Positions 17,378-24,829 of a stretch of 64,000 nt of DNA are shown here, one piece after another; position 1 is the first letter of the stretch, and each line of letters begins with the position of its first letter. The notes below the pieces were generated by a model. That model saw only the letters and a program-made list of their open reading frames with translations, was not told the DNA's origin and searched no databases. Source of the DNA: Burkholderia sp. USMB20 (GTDB taxonomy: Bacteria > Pseudomonadota > Gammaproteobacteria > Burkholderiales > Burkholderiaceae); assembly GCF_000949135.2 (NCBI RefSeq), contig NZ_JTAN02000019.1:558001-622000 (forward strand). Reading direction: 5' to 3'. Position numbers and translations under genes: made by a program.

Positions 17378-18592
17378 ATGAGCCAGGCGGCGGAAACCGG
17401 CGCGCGCGTCGTCGCGACCTTCACGTCGCCCGGGCAGGTACGGCTCACGTCGCTGCCGCCGCTCGCGCTGTACGTGCATTTTCCGTGGTGCGTGCGCAAG
17501 TGCCCGTACTGCGATTTCAACTCGCACGAGTGGAAAGGCGAGCGGTTTCCGGAAACCGAGTACCTCGATGCGCTGCGCGCCGATCTCGAACAGGCGCTGC
17601 CGCTCGTCTGGGGCCGGCAGGTGCATACGGTGTTCATCGGCGGCGGCACGCCGAGCCTGCTGTCCGCGGCCGGCCTCGACCGGCTGCTGTCCGACGTGCG
17701 CGCGCTGCTGCCGCTCGATGCCGACGCCGAGATCACGCTCGAGGCGAACCCGGGCACGTTCGAGGCCGCGAAGTTCGCGCAATTCCGCGCGAGCGGCGTG
17801 AACCGCCTGTCGGTCGGCATCCAGAGCTTCAACGAAGGCCATCTGAAAGCGCTCGGCCGCATTCACGACACCGCGCAGGCGCGCGCGGCCGTCGAGATCG
17901 CCGCGAAGACGTTCGACAACTTCAACCTCGACCTGATGTTCGCGCTGCCGAACCAGACGCTCGACGAATGCCGGACCGACATCGAGACCGCGCTGTCGTA
18001 CGCGCCGCCGCATCTGTCGCTGTATCACCTGACGCTCGAGCCGAACACGCTGTTCGCGAAGTTTCCGCCCGCGGTACCCGACGACGACGCGTCGGCCGAC
18101 ATGCAGGAATGGATCCACGCGCGCACGGCCGAGGCCGGCTACGACCGCTACGAAGTGTCGGCGTACGCGAAGCCGAATCATCAGTGCAAGCACAACCTGA
18201 ACTACTGGCGCTTCGGCGACTATCTCGGGATCGGTGCGGGCGCGCACACGAAGCTGTCGTTCCCGAACCGGATCCTGCGGCAGGCACGCTACAAGCATCC
18301 GGCCACCTTCATCGAACAGGCGATGGCCGGCACGCCAGTGCAGGAAGAGCGCGAAGTCGGTGCGCGCGACCTGCCGTTCGAGTTCATGCTGAACACGCTG
18401 CGGCTCGTCGAGGGCTTCCCGGTGCACAGCTTCGTCGAACGCACGGGTTTGCCGATCAGCACGATCGAGCCGGCGCTGAAGGAAGCGGAACGGCGCGGGC
18501 TGATCACGCGCGATTTCGCGCAGATCGCACCGACGCCGCTCGGCCAGCGTTTCCTCAACGACTTGCAGGAATTGTTCCTGCGTGACGATTGA
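17378..18592 (+). CDS. hemW: Radical SAM protein HemW (heme chaperone)
   Basis: The 404-residue protein has the radical SAM cluster motif CVRKCPYCDF (C-x3-C-x2-C) after YVHFPW, the glycine-rich SAM segment FIGGGTPSLL, and the HemN C-terminal domain. The second-lineage motif CxxxCxxC-D with no extra cysteine and the length of about 400 identify HemW rather than coproporphyrinogen dehydrogenase HemN. HemW binds heme and delivers it to respiratory proteins. It is the last gene of the rph-rdgB-hemW unit and is followed by a perfect hairpin and tRNA-Ser. Confidence 0.93.
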   Translation: MSQAAETGARVVATFTSPGQVRLTSLPPLALYVHFPWCVRKCPYCDFNSHEWKGERFPETEYLDALRADLEQALPLVWGRQVHTVFIGGGTPSLLSAAGLDRLLSDVRALLPLDADAEITLEANPGTFEAAKFAQFRASGVNRLSVGIQSFNEGHLKALGRIHDTAQARAAVEIAAKTFDNFNLDLMFALPNQTLDECRTDIETALSYAPPHLSLYHLTLEPNTLFAKFPPAVPDDDASADMQEWIHARTAEAGYDRYEVSAYAKPNHQCKHNLNYWRFGDYLGIGAGAHTKLSFPNRILRQARYKHPATFIEQAMAGTPVQEEREVGARDLPFEFMLNTLRLVEGFPVHSFVERTGLPISTIEPALKEAERRGLITRDFAQIAPTPLGQRFLNDLQELFLRDD

Positions 18593-18600
18593 AGCGGAAC

Positions 18601-18630
18601 GAGGCGGCATTTCGGTTACAATGCCGCCTC
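18601..18630 (+). terminator. Perfect inverted repeat between hemW and tRNA-Ser
   Basis: GAGGCGGCAT and ATGCCGCCTC form a perfect 10-bp stem with a 10-base loop. No T run follows, so it may be a terminator that needs a factor, or a processing signal. Confidence 0.5.
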
Positions 18631-18634
18631 GTGT

Positions 18635-18722
18635 GGAAGCGTGGCCGAGCGGTTTAAGGCACCGGTCTTGAAAACCGGCGACGGGAAACTGTCCGTGAGT
18701 TCGAATCTCACCGCTTCCGCCA
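18635..18722 (+). tRNA. tRNA-Ser (anticodon TGA)
   Basis: An 88-base class II tRNA with acceptor GGAAGCG/CGCTTCC, anticodon stem CCGGT/ACCGG with loop CTTGAAA (anticodon TGA), a long variable arm (GACGGGAAACTGTC) and encoded CCA. It lies 5 bases behind the hairpin that ends the hemW operon. Confidence 0.98.
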
Positions 18723-18736
18723 GGAAGTTCGCCCAA

Positions 18737-18770
18737 CCCCGTCCATTCATCGAATGACGGGGTTTTTGTT
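18737..18770 (+). terminator. Terminator of tRNA-Ser(TGA)
   Basis: CCCCGT...ACGGGG with an inner ATTC/GAAT pairing is followed by TTTTTGTTTG. Confidence 0.88.
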
Positions 18771-18870
18771 TGTCCGCGGCGCGCACGCTGCCCGCCTCCG
18801 CCTGCCGACGCATCTCGCCCGATGCCGTTACAATCCGGCGCTCCGATTCGCGAAACGGGAAATCCACGTC

Positions 18871-19272
18871 ATGAAGCCCTTCATCGCCTCGTCGCTCGTC
18901 GCACTGCTGGCCGCCGTCGGCACGCACGCAGCGGCCGCCGATTCCGCCTCCGGCACCGACGCGCAAACACCGTCGTGCGCGATCGCGTACGTGAAGGGCG
19001 TCGGCGGCTCGCCGCGCGGCCTGCGCGAATATCTCGCGAGCCCGACGCCGTACAACTACCTGAAGGAAAACGAGCTCCAGTGCAAGGTATCGGATGACGG
19101 CCGCGCGACGAACTGCACCGGCGTGACCTACATCCGCAACGAGCAGGTCAGCGTGTACGACGATTCCGACCCGGCGACGCTGACGGTCGTCGCGCCGGTG
19201 GAACTCGAGCACGGCCAGAAGTATCCGGTGATCCTCGTGGTGCAGCGCAAGGACGCGCGCTGCACGCGGTAA
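18871..19272 (+). CDS. Hypothetical secreted protein (133 aa)
   Basis: The 133-residue product has a signal peptide (MKPFIASSLVALLAAVGTHAAAADSAS) and a mature part with three or four cysteines (PSCAIAYV, ELQCKVSD, ATNCTGVTYI, DARCTR), which suggests disulfides in the periplasm. I do not recognise a family. The ATG at 18871 gives the clean signal sequence; upstream in-frame codons read through the tRNA terminator and cannot be coding. It is followed by another small gene on the same strand after 137 bases. Confidence 0.75.
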   Translation: MKPFIASSLVALLAAVGTHAAAADSASGTDAQTPSCAIAYVKGVGGSPRGLREYLASPTPYNYLKENELQCKVSDDGRATNCTGVTYIRNEQVSVYDDSDPATLTVVAPVELEHGQKYPVILVVQRKDARCTR

Positions 19273-19409
19273 CACGCACCGCCTGCGACGCGCGCAGCCC
19301 TCACGGGCCGGGCCGCCATCGCCTAGAATTCGATCAGCACGGCGACACGACCGCCGCCGCAATTCGATGCCGCCCGCACCATCCGTGCGTGCGGCACACG
19401 GAGACCGCC

Positions 19410-19703
19410 ATGACCGAACTGTCGACAGCGCCCGATCACGTCGATTACGAAGGCTTCGAGATCCATGTGGTGCCGGGCCTCGTCCCCGGCAGCGATGCGC
19501 GCTACACCTACACAGGCTATGTCTGCCATCCGGGCGTGAACCCCGCGCTGCCGGATCATGCCGTGCCGTTCCATGCGGACGGCGAAGAAAGCTTCGCGAG
19601 CGTCGAGGAAGCGGTGCATGAAGCCGTGCACATCGGCAAGACCATCATCGACGGCACGCATCCGGACCTGTCCGTTCTATCGCTCGTGACACACGGCTAC
19701 TGA
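19410..19703 (+). CDS. Hypothetical acidic protein (97 aa)
   Basis: The 97-residue product, MTELSTAPDHVDYEGFEIHVVPGL..., is acidic and soluble, with a YTYTGYVCHPG segment and a C-terminal helix SVEEAVHEAVHIGKTIIDG. It resembles small stress-type proteins found widely in Burkholderia, but I cannot name its family with confidence. The ATG at 19410 follows GGAGACCGCC. There is no signal peptide. Confidence 0.72.
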   Translation: MTELSTAPDHVDYEGFEIHVVPGLVPGSDARYTYTGYVCHPGVNPALPDHAVPFHADGEESFASVEEAVHEAVHIGKTIIDGTHPDLSVLSLVTHGY

Positions 19704-19938
19704 GCCGGTCGAGCACGCCGCTGCCGTTGCGTCCGGCACGCGCCGCGCGTGCGCAATCGTCGTGCCCGCATGGTCACGTGTCATGTCACATCGCGTCGCG
19801 ATGCGCGCCGGAAGCCCCGCCGAATCGCCATCCTCCGCGAATCGGCACATCGCGCTTCGCGTGCTATGCGTTTGTCCCGATAACGCGCCGCGCGCAGACG
19901 CCTATCATTTTTTTATCGTCACCCTCCGGCACTCCCCC

Positions 19939-20430
19939 ATGCCTTCTCTTCCCTGCCCGGGCGTCGACCGGCTGCGCATTGCCGCGCTGGTCGCCGCCGT
20001 CATGCTTGCCGCCTGCACGATCACACCGCCCCCGTCGCTGCGCTCGATCCTGACGATTCCGTCGGTCATCCGCAGCGCGAATCGCGACCAGTACCGCGTG
20101 GAAGTCGCGCAGTGCGTCGCCGAGCACAATCCGTCCGCCGTGTCGCACGGGATGCCGCAGGCGATGCTGCGCTCGCTCGTCGTCGTCGCGTTCACCGTCG
20201 ATCGCAGCGGCCAGCTCGTCAACGCATCCGTCTATCGCAGCAACGGCGACAGTGAAGCGGAAGCGCTCGCGCTCGCGTCGCTGCGCCGCTCGGCGCCACT
20301 GCCGCCACCGCCGTCGAAACTGCTGGACGGCAATGGCCGGCTCGAGATGATGGAAGGCTGGCTGTTCAACGACGACGGCCACTTCCAGTTGCAAAGCACC
20401 GCATCCGCGCAGGCGCAATCGATCGACTGA
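19939..20430 (+). CDS. Lipoprotein with TonB C-terminal-like domain
   Basis: The 163-residue product carries a lipobox (VMLAACTI, cleavage before the Cys near residue 25). The body contains VVVAFTVDRSGQLVNASVYRSNGDSEAEALALASLRRSAPLPPPP, the beta-alpha-beta pattern of TonB C-terminal/energy-transducer domains. Without a membrane anchor of TonB type or partner ExbB/ExbD genes it is probably not an energy transducer, but rather an envelope lipoprotein using this fold. The ATG at 19939 is chosen because it starts the signal sequence. The IS element begins 51 bases behind its stop. Confidence 0.75.
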   Translation: MPSLPCPGVDRLRIAALVAAVMLAACTITPPPSLRSILTIPSVIRSANRDQYRVEVAQCVAEHNPSAVSHGMPQAMLRSLVVVAFTVDRSGQLVNASVYRSNGDSEAEALALASLRRSAPLPPPPSKLLDGNGRLEMMEGWLFNDDGHFQLQSTASAQAQSID

Positions 20431-20448
20431 GCCCGCGCCCGCCCGCGA

Positions 20449-20478
20449 TTGCCGCCATGTCGCGGCGCTGGCTATAAT
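20449..20478 (+). promoter_or_regulatory. Promoter cut and captured by the insertion sequence
   Basis: TTGCCG (20449-20454) and TATAAT (20473-20478) are separated by 18 bases. The -10 box is part of the target site duplication, so the promoter now reads into the IS, with a start near 20485, a few bases inside its left end. Before insertion it would have driven the MFS gene at 22031. Confidence 0.55.
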
Positions 20479-20480
20479 TT
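20473..20480. repeat. Target site duplication, left copy
   Basis: TATAATTT directly before the left end of the IS equals the eight bases directly after its right end. Confidence 0.9.
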
Positions 20481-20525
20481 GGTTCATCGCAGGAAACCGT
20501 GGAGGGTTTGAGAGCGATTGCGTAA

Positions 20526-20553
20526 CCTGACGCCTGACTTTAAGGACGTCAGG
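20526..20553 (+). promoter_or_regulatory. Stem-loop overlapping the transposase ribosome site
   Basis: CCTGACG (20526-20532) and CGTCAGG (20547-20553) form a perfect 7-bp stem with a 14-base loop. The 3' arm overlaps the first bases of the Shine-Dalgarno sequence AGGAGAGG (20551-20558). In a transcript that enters from outside, this hairpin could hide the ribosome site. Confidence 0.45.
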
Positions 20554-20561
20554 AGAGGTAA

Positions 20562-21782
20562 TTGCTCGATCGCAAGGCACTTCAGGCACTGGGCTGCTGG
20601 ACAGGTTACCGGCTGGAGCGTGTGGAATGGCCGGAAGGCGAAGGTCGTACGCTGTCGCTGTATTTAAAGCCGGTCAGCAAGATCATGTACTGCGAGCAAT
20701 GTGGGGCACGCTGCCAGCAGATCCACGAGACGACGGTTCGTCGGGTGCGTGACTTGCCGCTATTCGAATACCGGGTGGTGTTGCATGTGCCTCGTCGCCG
20801 GGTCTGGTGCGAACGCTGCGGCGGCCCGCGACTGGAGAAGCTGGCGTGGTTGGGCCGTTACCAGCGAGTGACGGAGCGCTTCGCCAAGGCTTGCGAGAAA
20901 CTGCTGCAAGCGGCCAGCGTACAGGCGGTGGCGGCCTTCTACGATCTGGGCTGGCACACGGTCAAATCGATCGACAAGATGCGCCTGCGGGCGCGCGTGA
21001 GCGAGCCCGATTGGTCAACGATCCGCTATCTGGCGATGGACGAGTTCGCGCTGCATAAAGGTCATCGCTACGCCACGGTGGTGGTCGACCCGATCAGCCG
21101 GCAAGTACTCTGGATCGGACCGGGACGCTCGCGTGAGACGGCCCGGGCCTTCTTCGAACAGCTTCCCGAAGGCGCGGCCAAGCGTATCGAAGCGGTCGCG
21201 ATCGACATGACCACGGCCTATGAACTCGAAATCAGGGAACAGTGTCCGCAGGCGGAAATCGTCTTCGACCTGTACCACGTGGTGGCCAAGTATGGCCGCG
21301 AAGTGATCGATCGGGTGCGGGTCGATCAGGCCAATCAACTCCGACATGACAAGCCAGCCCGCAAGGTTCTGAAGTCCAGCCGCTGGCTGTTGCTGCGCAA
21401 CCGCCACAACCTCAAGCCGGATCAGGCCGTGCACCTGAAGGAATTGCTGGCGGCCAATCAGGCGCTGTTATGCGTCTACGTGTTACGCGACGAGCTCAAG
21501 CGGCTCTGGTTCTACCGAAAGCCGGCCTGGGCGCAAAAGGCTTGGGAACAATGGTTCGAGCAGGCTCAGCAAAGTGGGATCGCGGCCCTGCAAAAGTTCG
21601 CCGAGCGTCTGCAGGACTACTGGCACGGCATCGTGACTCGCTGCCGCCATCCGCTCAATACCAGCATCGTTGAAGGCATCAACAACACCATCAAGGTCAT
21701 CAAGCGTCGAGCTTACGGGTACCGCGACGACGAATACTTCTTCCTTAAGATTCGCGCCGCGTTCCCCGGTAATCCTCGATGA
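20562..21782 (+). CDS. ISL3-family transposase
   Basis: The 406-residue protein has two N-terminal zinc knuckles (CEQCGARC and WCERCGG), a helix-turn-helix region (about residues 95-125, AVAAFYDLGWHTVKSIDKMRL) and a DDE catalytic core: the first Asp in AMDEFALHKGH, the second in AIDMTTAYEL, and the Glu in NTSIVEGINNTIKVIKRRAYGYRD. It is full length and its frame is open. The start is a TTG behind AGGAGAGG, which is a weak initiation codon and keeps expression low. It reads from the promoter at the left target duplication or from an internal one. Confidence 0.95.
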   Translation: MLDRKALQALGCWTGYRLERVEWPEGEGRTLSLYLKPVSKIMYCEQCGARCQQIHETTVRRVRDLPLFEYRVVLHVPRRRVWCERCGGPRLEKLAWLGRYQRVTERFAKACEKLLQAASVQAVAAFYDLGWHTVKSIDKMRLRARVSEPDWSTIRYLAMDEFALHKGHRYATVVVDPISRQVLWIGPGRSRETARAFFEQLPEGAAKRIEAVAIDMTTAYELEIREQCPQAEIVFDLYHVVAKYGREVIDRVRVDQANQLRHDKPARKVLKSSRWLLLRNRHNLKPDQAVHLKELLAANQALLCVYVLRDELKRLWFYRKPAWAQKAWEQWFEQAQQSGIAALQKFAERLQDYWHGIVTRCRHPLNTSIVEGINNTIKVIKRRAYGYRDDEYFFLKIRAAFPGNPR

Positions 21783-21785
21783 ACC

Positions 21786-21793
21786 TATAATTT
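21786..21793. repeat. Target site duplication, right copy
   Basis: TATAATTT directly follows the right inverted repeat of the IS. It retains a TATAAT -10 box but has lost its original -35 box. Confidence 0.9.
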
Positions 21794-22030
21794 TCCGCAA
21801 TCGCGCGGCCACCCTCCCGCGCGCGTTCGCGCGCCGCACCCGGCGTGCGAGCCGACCACGCCGGCACCGGGCGGCGGCGACCTATCCGTCTCCATCGTCG
21901 ACCGGCGGGTGACGTCCGCGCCACGCCGCGCGTCCACGCCGCCGCCTCATCCGCTCGGCCGCTCCCGGCAGGCGTCCGCCTGCCCGAGCGCTCACCCGGC
22001 CGACCGCCCAACGACAAAACGGAGACATCC

Positions 22031-23341
22031 ATGTCCGCATCTCCCCCGGCCGTTGCACACGCAACCGGTTCGGCCGGCGCCGTCAGCCACCGGCGCATCG
22101 TGTTCGCGAGCTTCATCGGCACCGCGATCGAGTTCTACGACTTCTACGTGTACGCGACCGCCGCGGCACTCGTCATCGGCCCCGTGTTCTTTCCGCACGG
22201 CTCCGCGACCGCCCAGGCGCTGTCCGCATTCGTCACGTTCGGCATCGCGTTCATCGCGCGGCCGATCGGCTCGTTCCTGTTCGGCCACTTCGGCGACCGC
22301 CTCGGCCGCAAATCGACGCTCGTCGCGTCGCTGCTCGTGATGGGCGTGTCCACCACCGCGATCGGCTTCGTGCCCGGCTACGACACGATCGGTGCGCTCG
22401 CACCGGTGCTGCTGTGCGTGCTGCGCTTCGGCCAGGGGATCGGCCTCGGCGGCGAATGGGGCGGTGCGGCGCTGCTCGCGACCGAGCACGCGCCGCAAGG
22501 CAAGCGCGGCTGGTTCGGGATGTTCCCGCAGCTGGGCCCGTCGGTGGGCTTCCTGATGTCGAACGGGTTGTTCTTCGCGCTCGCGCTGTCGCTGTCCGAC
22601 GAACAATTCCGCAGCTGGGGCTGGCGCATCCCGTTCCTCGTCAGCGCGGTGCTCGTCGCGCTCGGCCTGTACGTGCGGCTGAAGATCACCGAGACGCCGG
22701 CGTTCCAGGCCGCACTCGAGCGCAACGAGCGCGTGCGCGTGCCGGTCGCGACGCTCGTCTCGCAACACTGGCAGCCGACGCTGCTCGGCGCGCTCGCGAT
22801 GGTGGTCTGCTACACGCTGTTCTATATCTCGACGGTGTTCTCGCTGTCGTACGGCGTGTCGACGCTGCATATTCCGCGCCAGAGCTTTCTCGGCCTGCTG
22901 TGCTTCGCGGTCGTGTTCATGGGGCTCGCGACGCCGCTGTCGGCGTGGGCCTCCGACCGCTTCGGCCGCAGGCCGGTGCTGGTCGTCGGCGCGATCGCCG
23001 CGCTCTCGTCCGGCTTCGCGATGGAGCCGCTGCTCGGCAGCGGCTCGATGCCGCTCGTCGCGTTGTTTTTGACGCTGGAGCTGTTCCTGATGGGCGTGAC
23101 GTTCGCGCCGATGGGCGCGCTGCTGCCCGAATTGTTCCCGACCAACGTGCGCTATACGGGCGCGGGCGTCGCGTACAACCTCGGCGGGATCCTCGGCGCG
23201 TCGATCGCGCCGTACATCGCGCAGCTGCTCGCCGCGCGCGGCGGCCTGTCGTGGGTCGGCGGCTACGTGTCGGTTGCGGCGGCAATCAGCCTGGTCGGCG
23301 TGCTGCTGATGCGCGAAACCCGCGACGCATCGCTCGTCTGA
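22031..23341 (+). CDS. MFS metabolite:proton symporter (MHS family)
   Basis: The 436-residue protein has 12 predicted membrane segments. The N-terminal signature GTAIEFYDFYVYATAAALVIGPVFFP and the loop motif GHFGDRLGRKSTL, followed by FGQGIGLGGEWGGAALLATEHAP, place it in the metabolite:H+ symporter family with ShiA, KgtP and ProP. The substrate, probably an organic acid or osmolyte, cannot be read off. The ATG at 22031 follows ACGGAGAC. The IS at 20481-21785 has separated it from what looks like its own promoter, so its expression may be lowered. Confidence 0.88.
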   Translation: MSASPPAVAHATGSAGAVSHRRIVFASFIGTAIEFYDFYVYATAAALVIGPVFFPHGSATAQALSAFVTFGIAFIARPIGSFLFGHFGDRLGRKSTLVASLLVMGVSTTAIGFVPGYDTIGALAPVLLCVLRFGQGIGLGGEWGGAALLATEHAPQGKRGWFGMFPQLGPSVGFLMSNGLFFALALSLSDEQFRSWGWRIPFLVSAVLVALGLYVRLKITETPAFQAALERNERVRVPVATLVSQHWQPTLLGALAMVVCYTLFYISTVFSLSYGVSTLHIPRQSFLGLLCFAVVFMGLATPLSAWASDRFGRRPVLVVGAIAALSSGFAMEPLLGSGSMPLVALFLTLELFLMGVTFAPMGALLPELFPTNVRYTGAGVAYNLGGILGASIAPYIAQLLAARGGLSWVGGYVSVAAAISLVGVLLMRETRDASLV

Positions 23342-23444
23342 GCCCTCGGGGCGCCCCGGGTTGTGCGGCGGGGGCCGCCGCTTACGTTCGATCCGGGGGC
23401 GCCGTCACGCACCCCGGGCTCCCTCCGCTGAAGGAGCCGCCGCA

Positions 23445-23624
23445 ATGGACCTCCGCCTCGACAACGCCGACCTCGTCCTGATCCTGGCGCTCGCGCCGGG
23501 TGGCGCCCTGCTGCTCGCGGCGCGCTTCCGGCCGAAAACCTGGCGCGGCCTCCTGTTCGAGGTGCTTCTCGCCAACCTGGCCGCCGTCGCCGCGGTGATG
23601 ACGGTCGAAGCGCTGCTCGCCTGA
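23445..23624 (+). CDS. Small membrane protein (59 aa)
   Basis: The 59-residue product has two hydrophobic segments (LVLILALAPGGALLLAARF and LLFEVLLANLAAVAAVMTVEALLA) around a basic loop (RPKTWRG). A ribosome site GAAGGAG precedes the ATG by 10 bases. The type, two short helices with a basic turn, is common among uncharacterised small inner-membrane proteins. It lies 103 bases behind the MFS gene on the same strand. Confidence 0.65.
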   Translation: MDLRLDNADLVLILALAPGGALLLAARFRPKTWRGLLFEVLLANLAAVAAVMTVEALLA

Positions 23625-23680
23625 ACGCGCGGCCCGCTTCCCCCGGGCCGGTTCATGCCAATAGCGGGCTCGCGCTGGCC

Positions 23681-24679
23681 CTAGGCCGTCAGCCGGTCAC
23701 GCAGCGCGCCATAGGCCGGCCCGACCGCATCGATCGCATCGAGTGCCTGCGCAACCGACGGCGGCGCGCCCGGTTCGCCGATCGACAGTGCGTTCGGCGC
23801 GCCGCCGATGCCGCAATGGTGACGCGACGTCGCGACGAAAATCATCACGGTCGGCCGCTGCAGCGCGTGCGCCATATGCACGAACCCGGTATCGACTCCC
23901 ACCACGAGCGCGGCCCGGCCGATGGCCGCACCCAGTTCGCGCACCGACATCGCCGGCAGCACGATCGCGCCCGACGCACGCGCGGCAATGTCCTGCGCAG
24001 CGTCGTGTTCGGCTGCCGATCCCCACGGCACGAGCACGCGCACGCCGCGCGCCATCATCTGCGTAGCCAGCGCGGCCCAGTGGTCGGCGGGCCATTGTTT
24101 GTCCGGATTGGACGTGGCGTGAAACAGCAGCATGAACGGCGCGCCGTCGGTCACGGCGGGCGGCAGGCTCGCATCCTGCGGCGGGACGATCCCGTAAGCG
24201 GCGCTGCCCTCGGGGACATAGCCGAGCGCCTCGCCGGCGCTCACGCGCATCCCGTGCCACGCGTCGCAGTCCGGCCGCGGGCCGAAGCGATGCGAGTAGG
24301 CGAAGCGGGCACCCGCCTCGCCGAGATCCTGAGTCTGATAGCCGACGCGGCGCGCGGCACGCGCGAGTGCCGAGATGATCGCGCTCTTGTAGACGCCGTG
24401 CAGGTCGATGACCGCATCGTAGCGGTGCGCGCGCAGCGCGCCGATCGACGCCGAGATCGCCTTCAGGTCGCCGCCGTTCCGGAGCTTCTTGAACCGCCGC
24501 AACGGCGCGCAAAGCACCTTGCTCACACCCGGATGCCAGCGCACGACCTCGGCGCACGATTCGTCGACGGCCCAGTCGACCGTTACGCCCGGAAAGGCAC
24601 GGTGGAGGTCCGCGACGACAGGCAGCGTCTGGACGACGTCGCCGAGCGACGTCACTTTCACGATGAGGATGCGTTTCAC
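23681..24679 (-). CDS. waaC: Lipopolysaccharide heptosyltransferase I
   Basis: The 332-residue GT9-family enzyme begins MKRILIVKVTSLGDVVQTLPVVADLHRAFP and contains IDLHGVYKSAIISALARAARRVGYQ and the nucleotide-sugar region FMLLFHATSNPDKQWPADHW. It transfers the first L-glycero-D-manno-heptose to Kdo in the inner core of LPS. The SLGDVV start and the DLHG...K motif distinguish WaaC from WaaF. The gene stands alone and diverges from the ClC gene. Confidence 0.93.
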   Translation of the reverse strand: MKRILIVKVTSLGDVVQTLPVVADLHRAFPGVTVDWAVDESCAEVVRWHPGVSKVLCAPLRRFKKLRNGGDLKAISASIGALRAHRYDAVIDLHGVYKSAIISALARAARRVGYQTQDLGEAGARFAYSHRFGPRPDCDAWHGMRVSAGEALGYVPEGSAAYGIVPPQDASLPPAVTDGAPFMLLFHATSNPDKQWPADHWAALATQMMARGVRVLVPWGSAAEHDAAQDIAARASGAIVLPAMSVRELGAAIGRAALVVGVDTGFVHMAHALQRPTVMIFVATSRHHCGIGGAPNALSIGEPGAPPSVAQALDAIDAVGPAYGALRDRLTA

Positions 24680-24829
24680 TTTTCTTATGATGAATGGGGT
24701 GGGCCGGCCATTTGGTGATGCTAACGACGGTTGCCGCGTTGATACATTACGCTGACATTACATTTGCAACAAAGTGCGACGCTTTGGTGAGGATTTGTCG
24801 AGCCCCGGTTGCATCAGGTTCTTTTTATA

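Larger units (their letters stand above)
20481..21785 (+). mobile_element. ISL3-family insertion sequence (1305 bp, complete)
   Basis: The element is bounded by imperfect inverted repeats of about 24 bases that both start GGTTCATCG (left 20481, right read inward from 21785), and is flanked by the 8-bp duplication TATAATTT. It contains one complete transposase gene. The 8-bp AT-rich duplication, the size and the transposase type are all typical of the ISL3 family. The intact ends and duplication suggest a recent insertion that may still be mobile. A stem-loop (20526-20553) precedes the transposase start. Confidence 0.95.
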
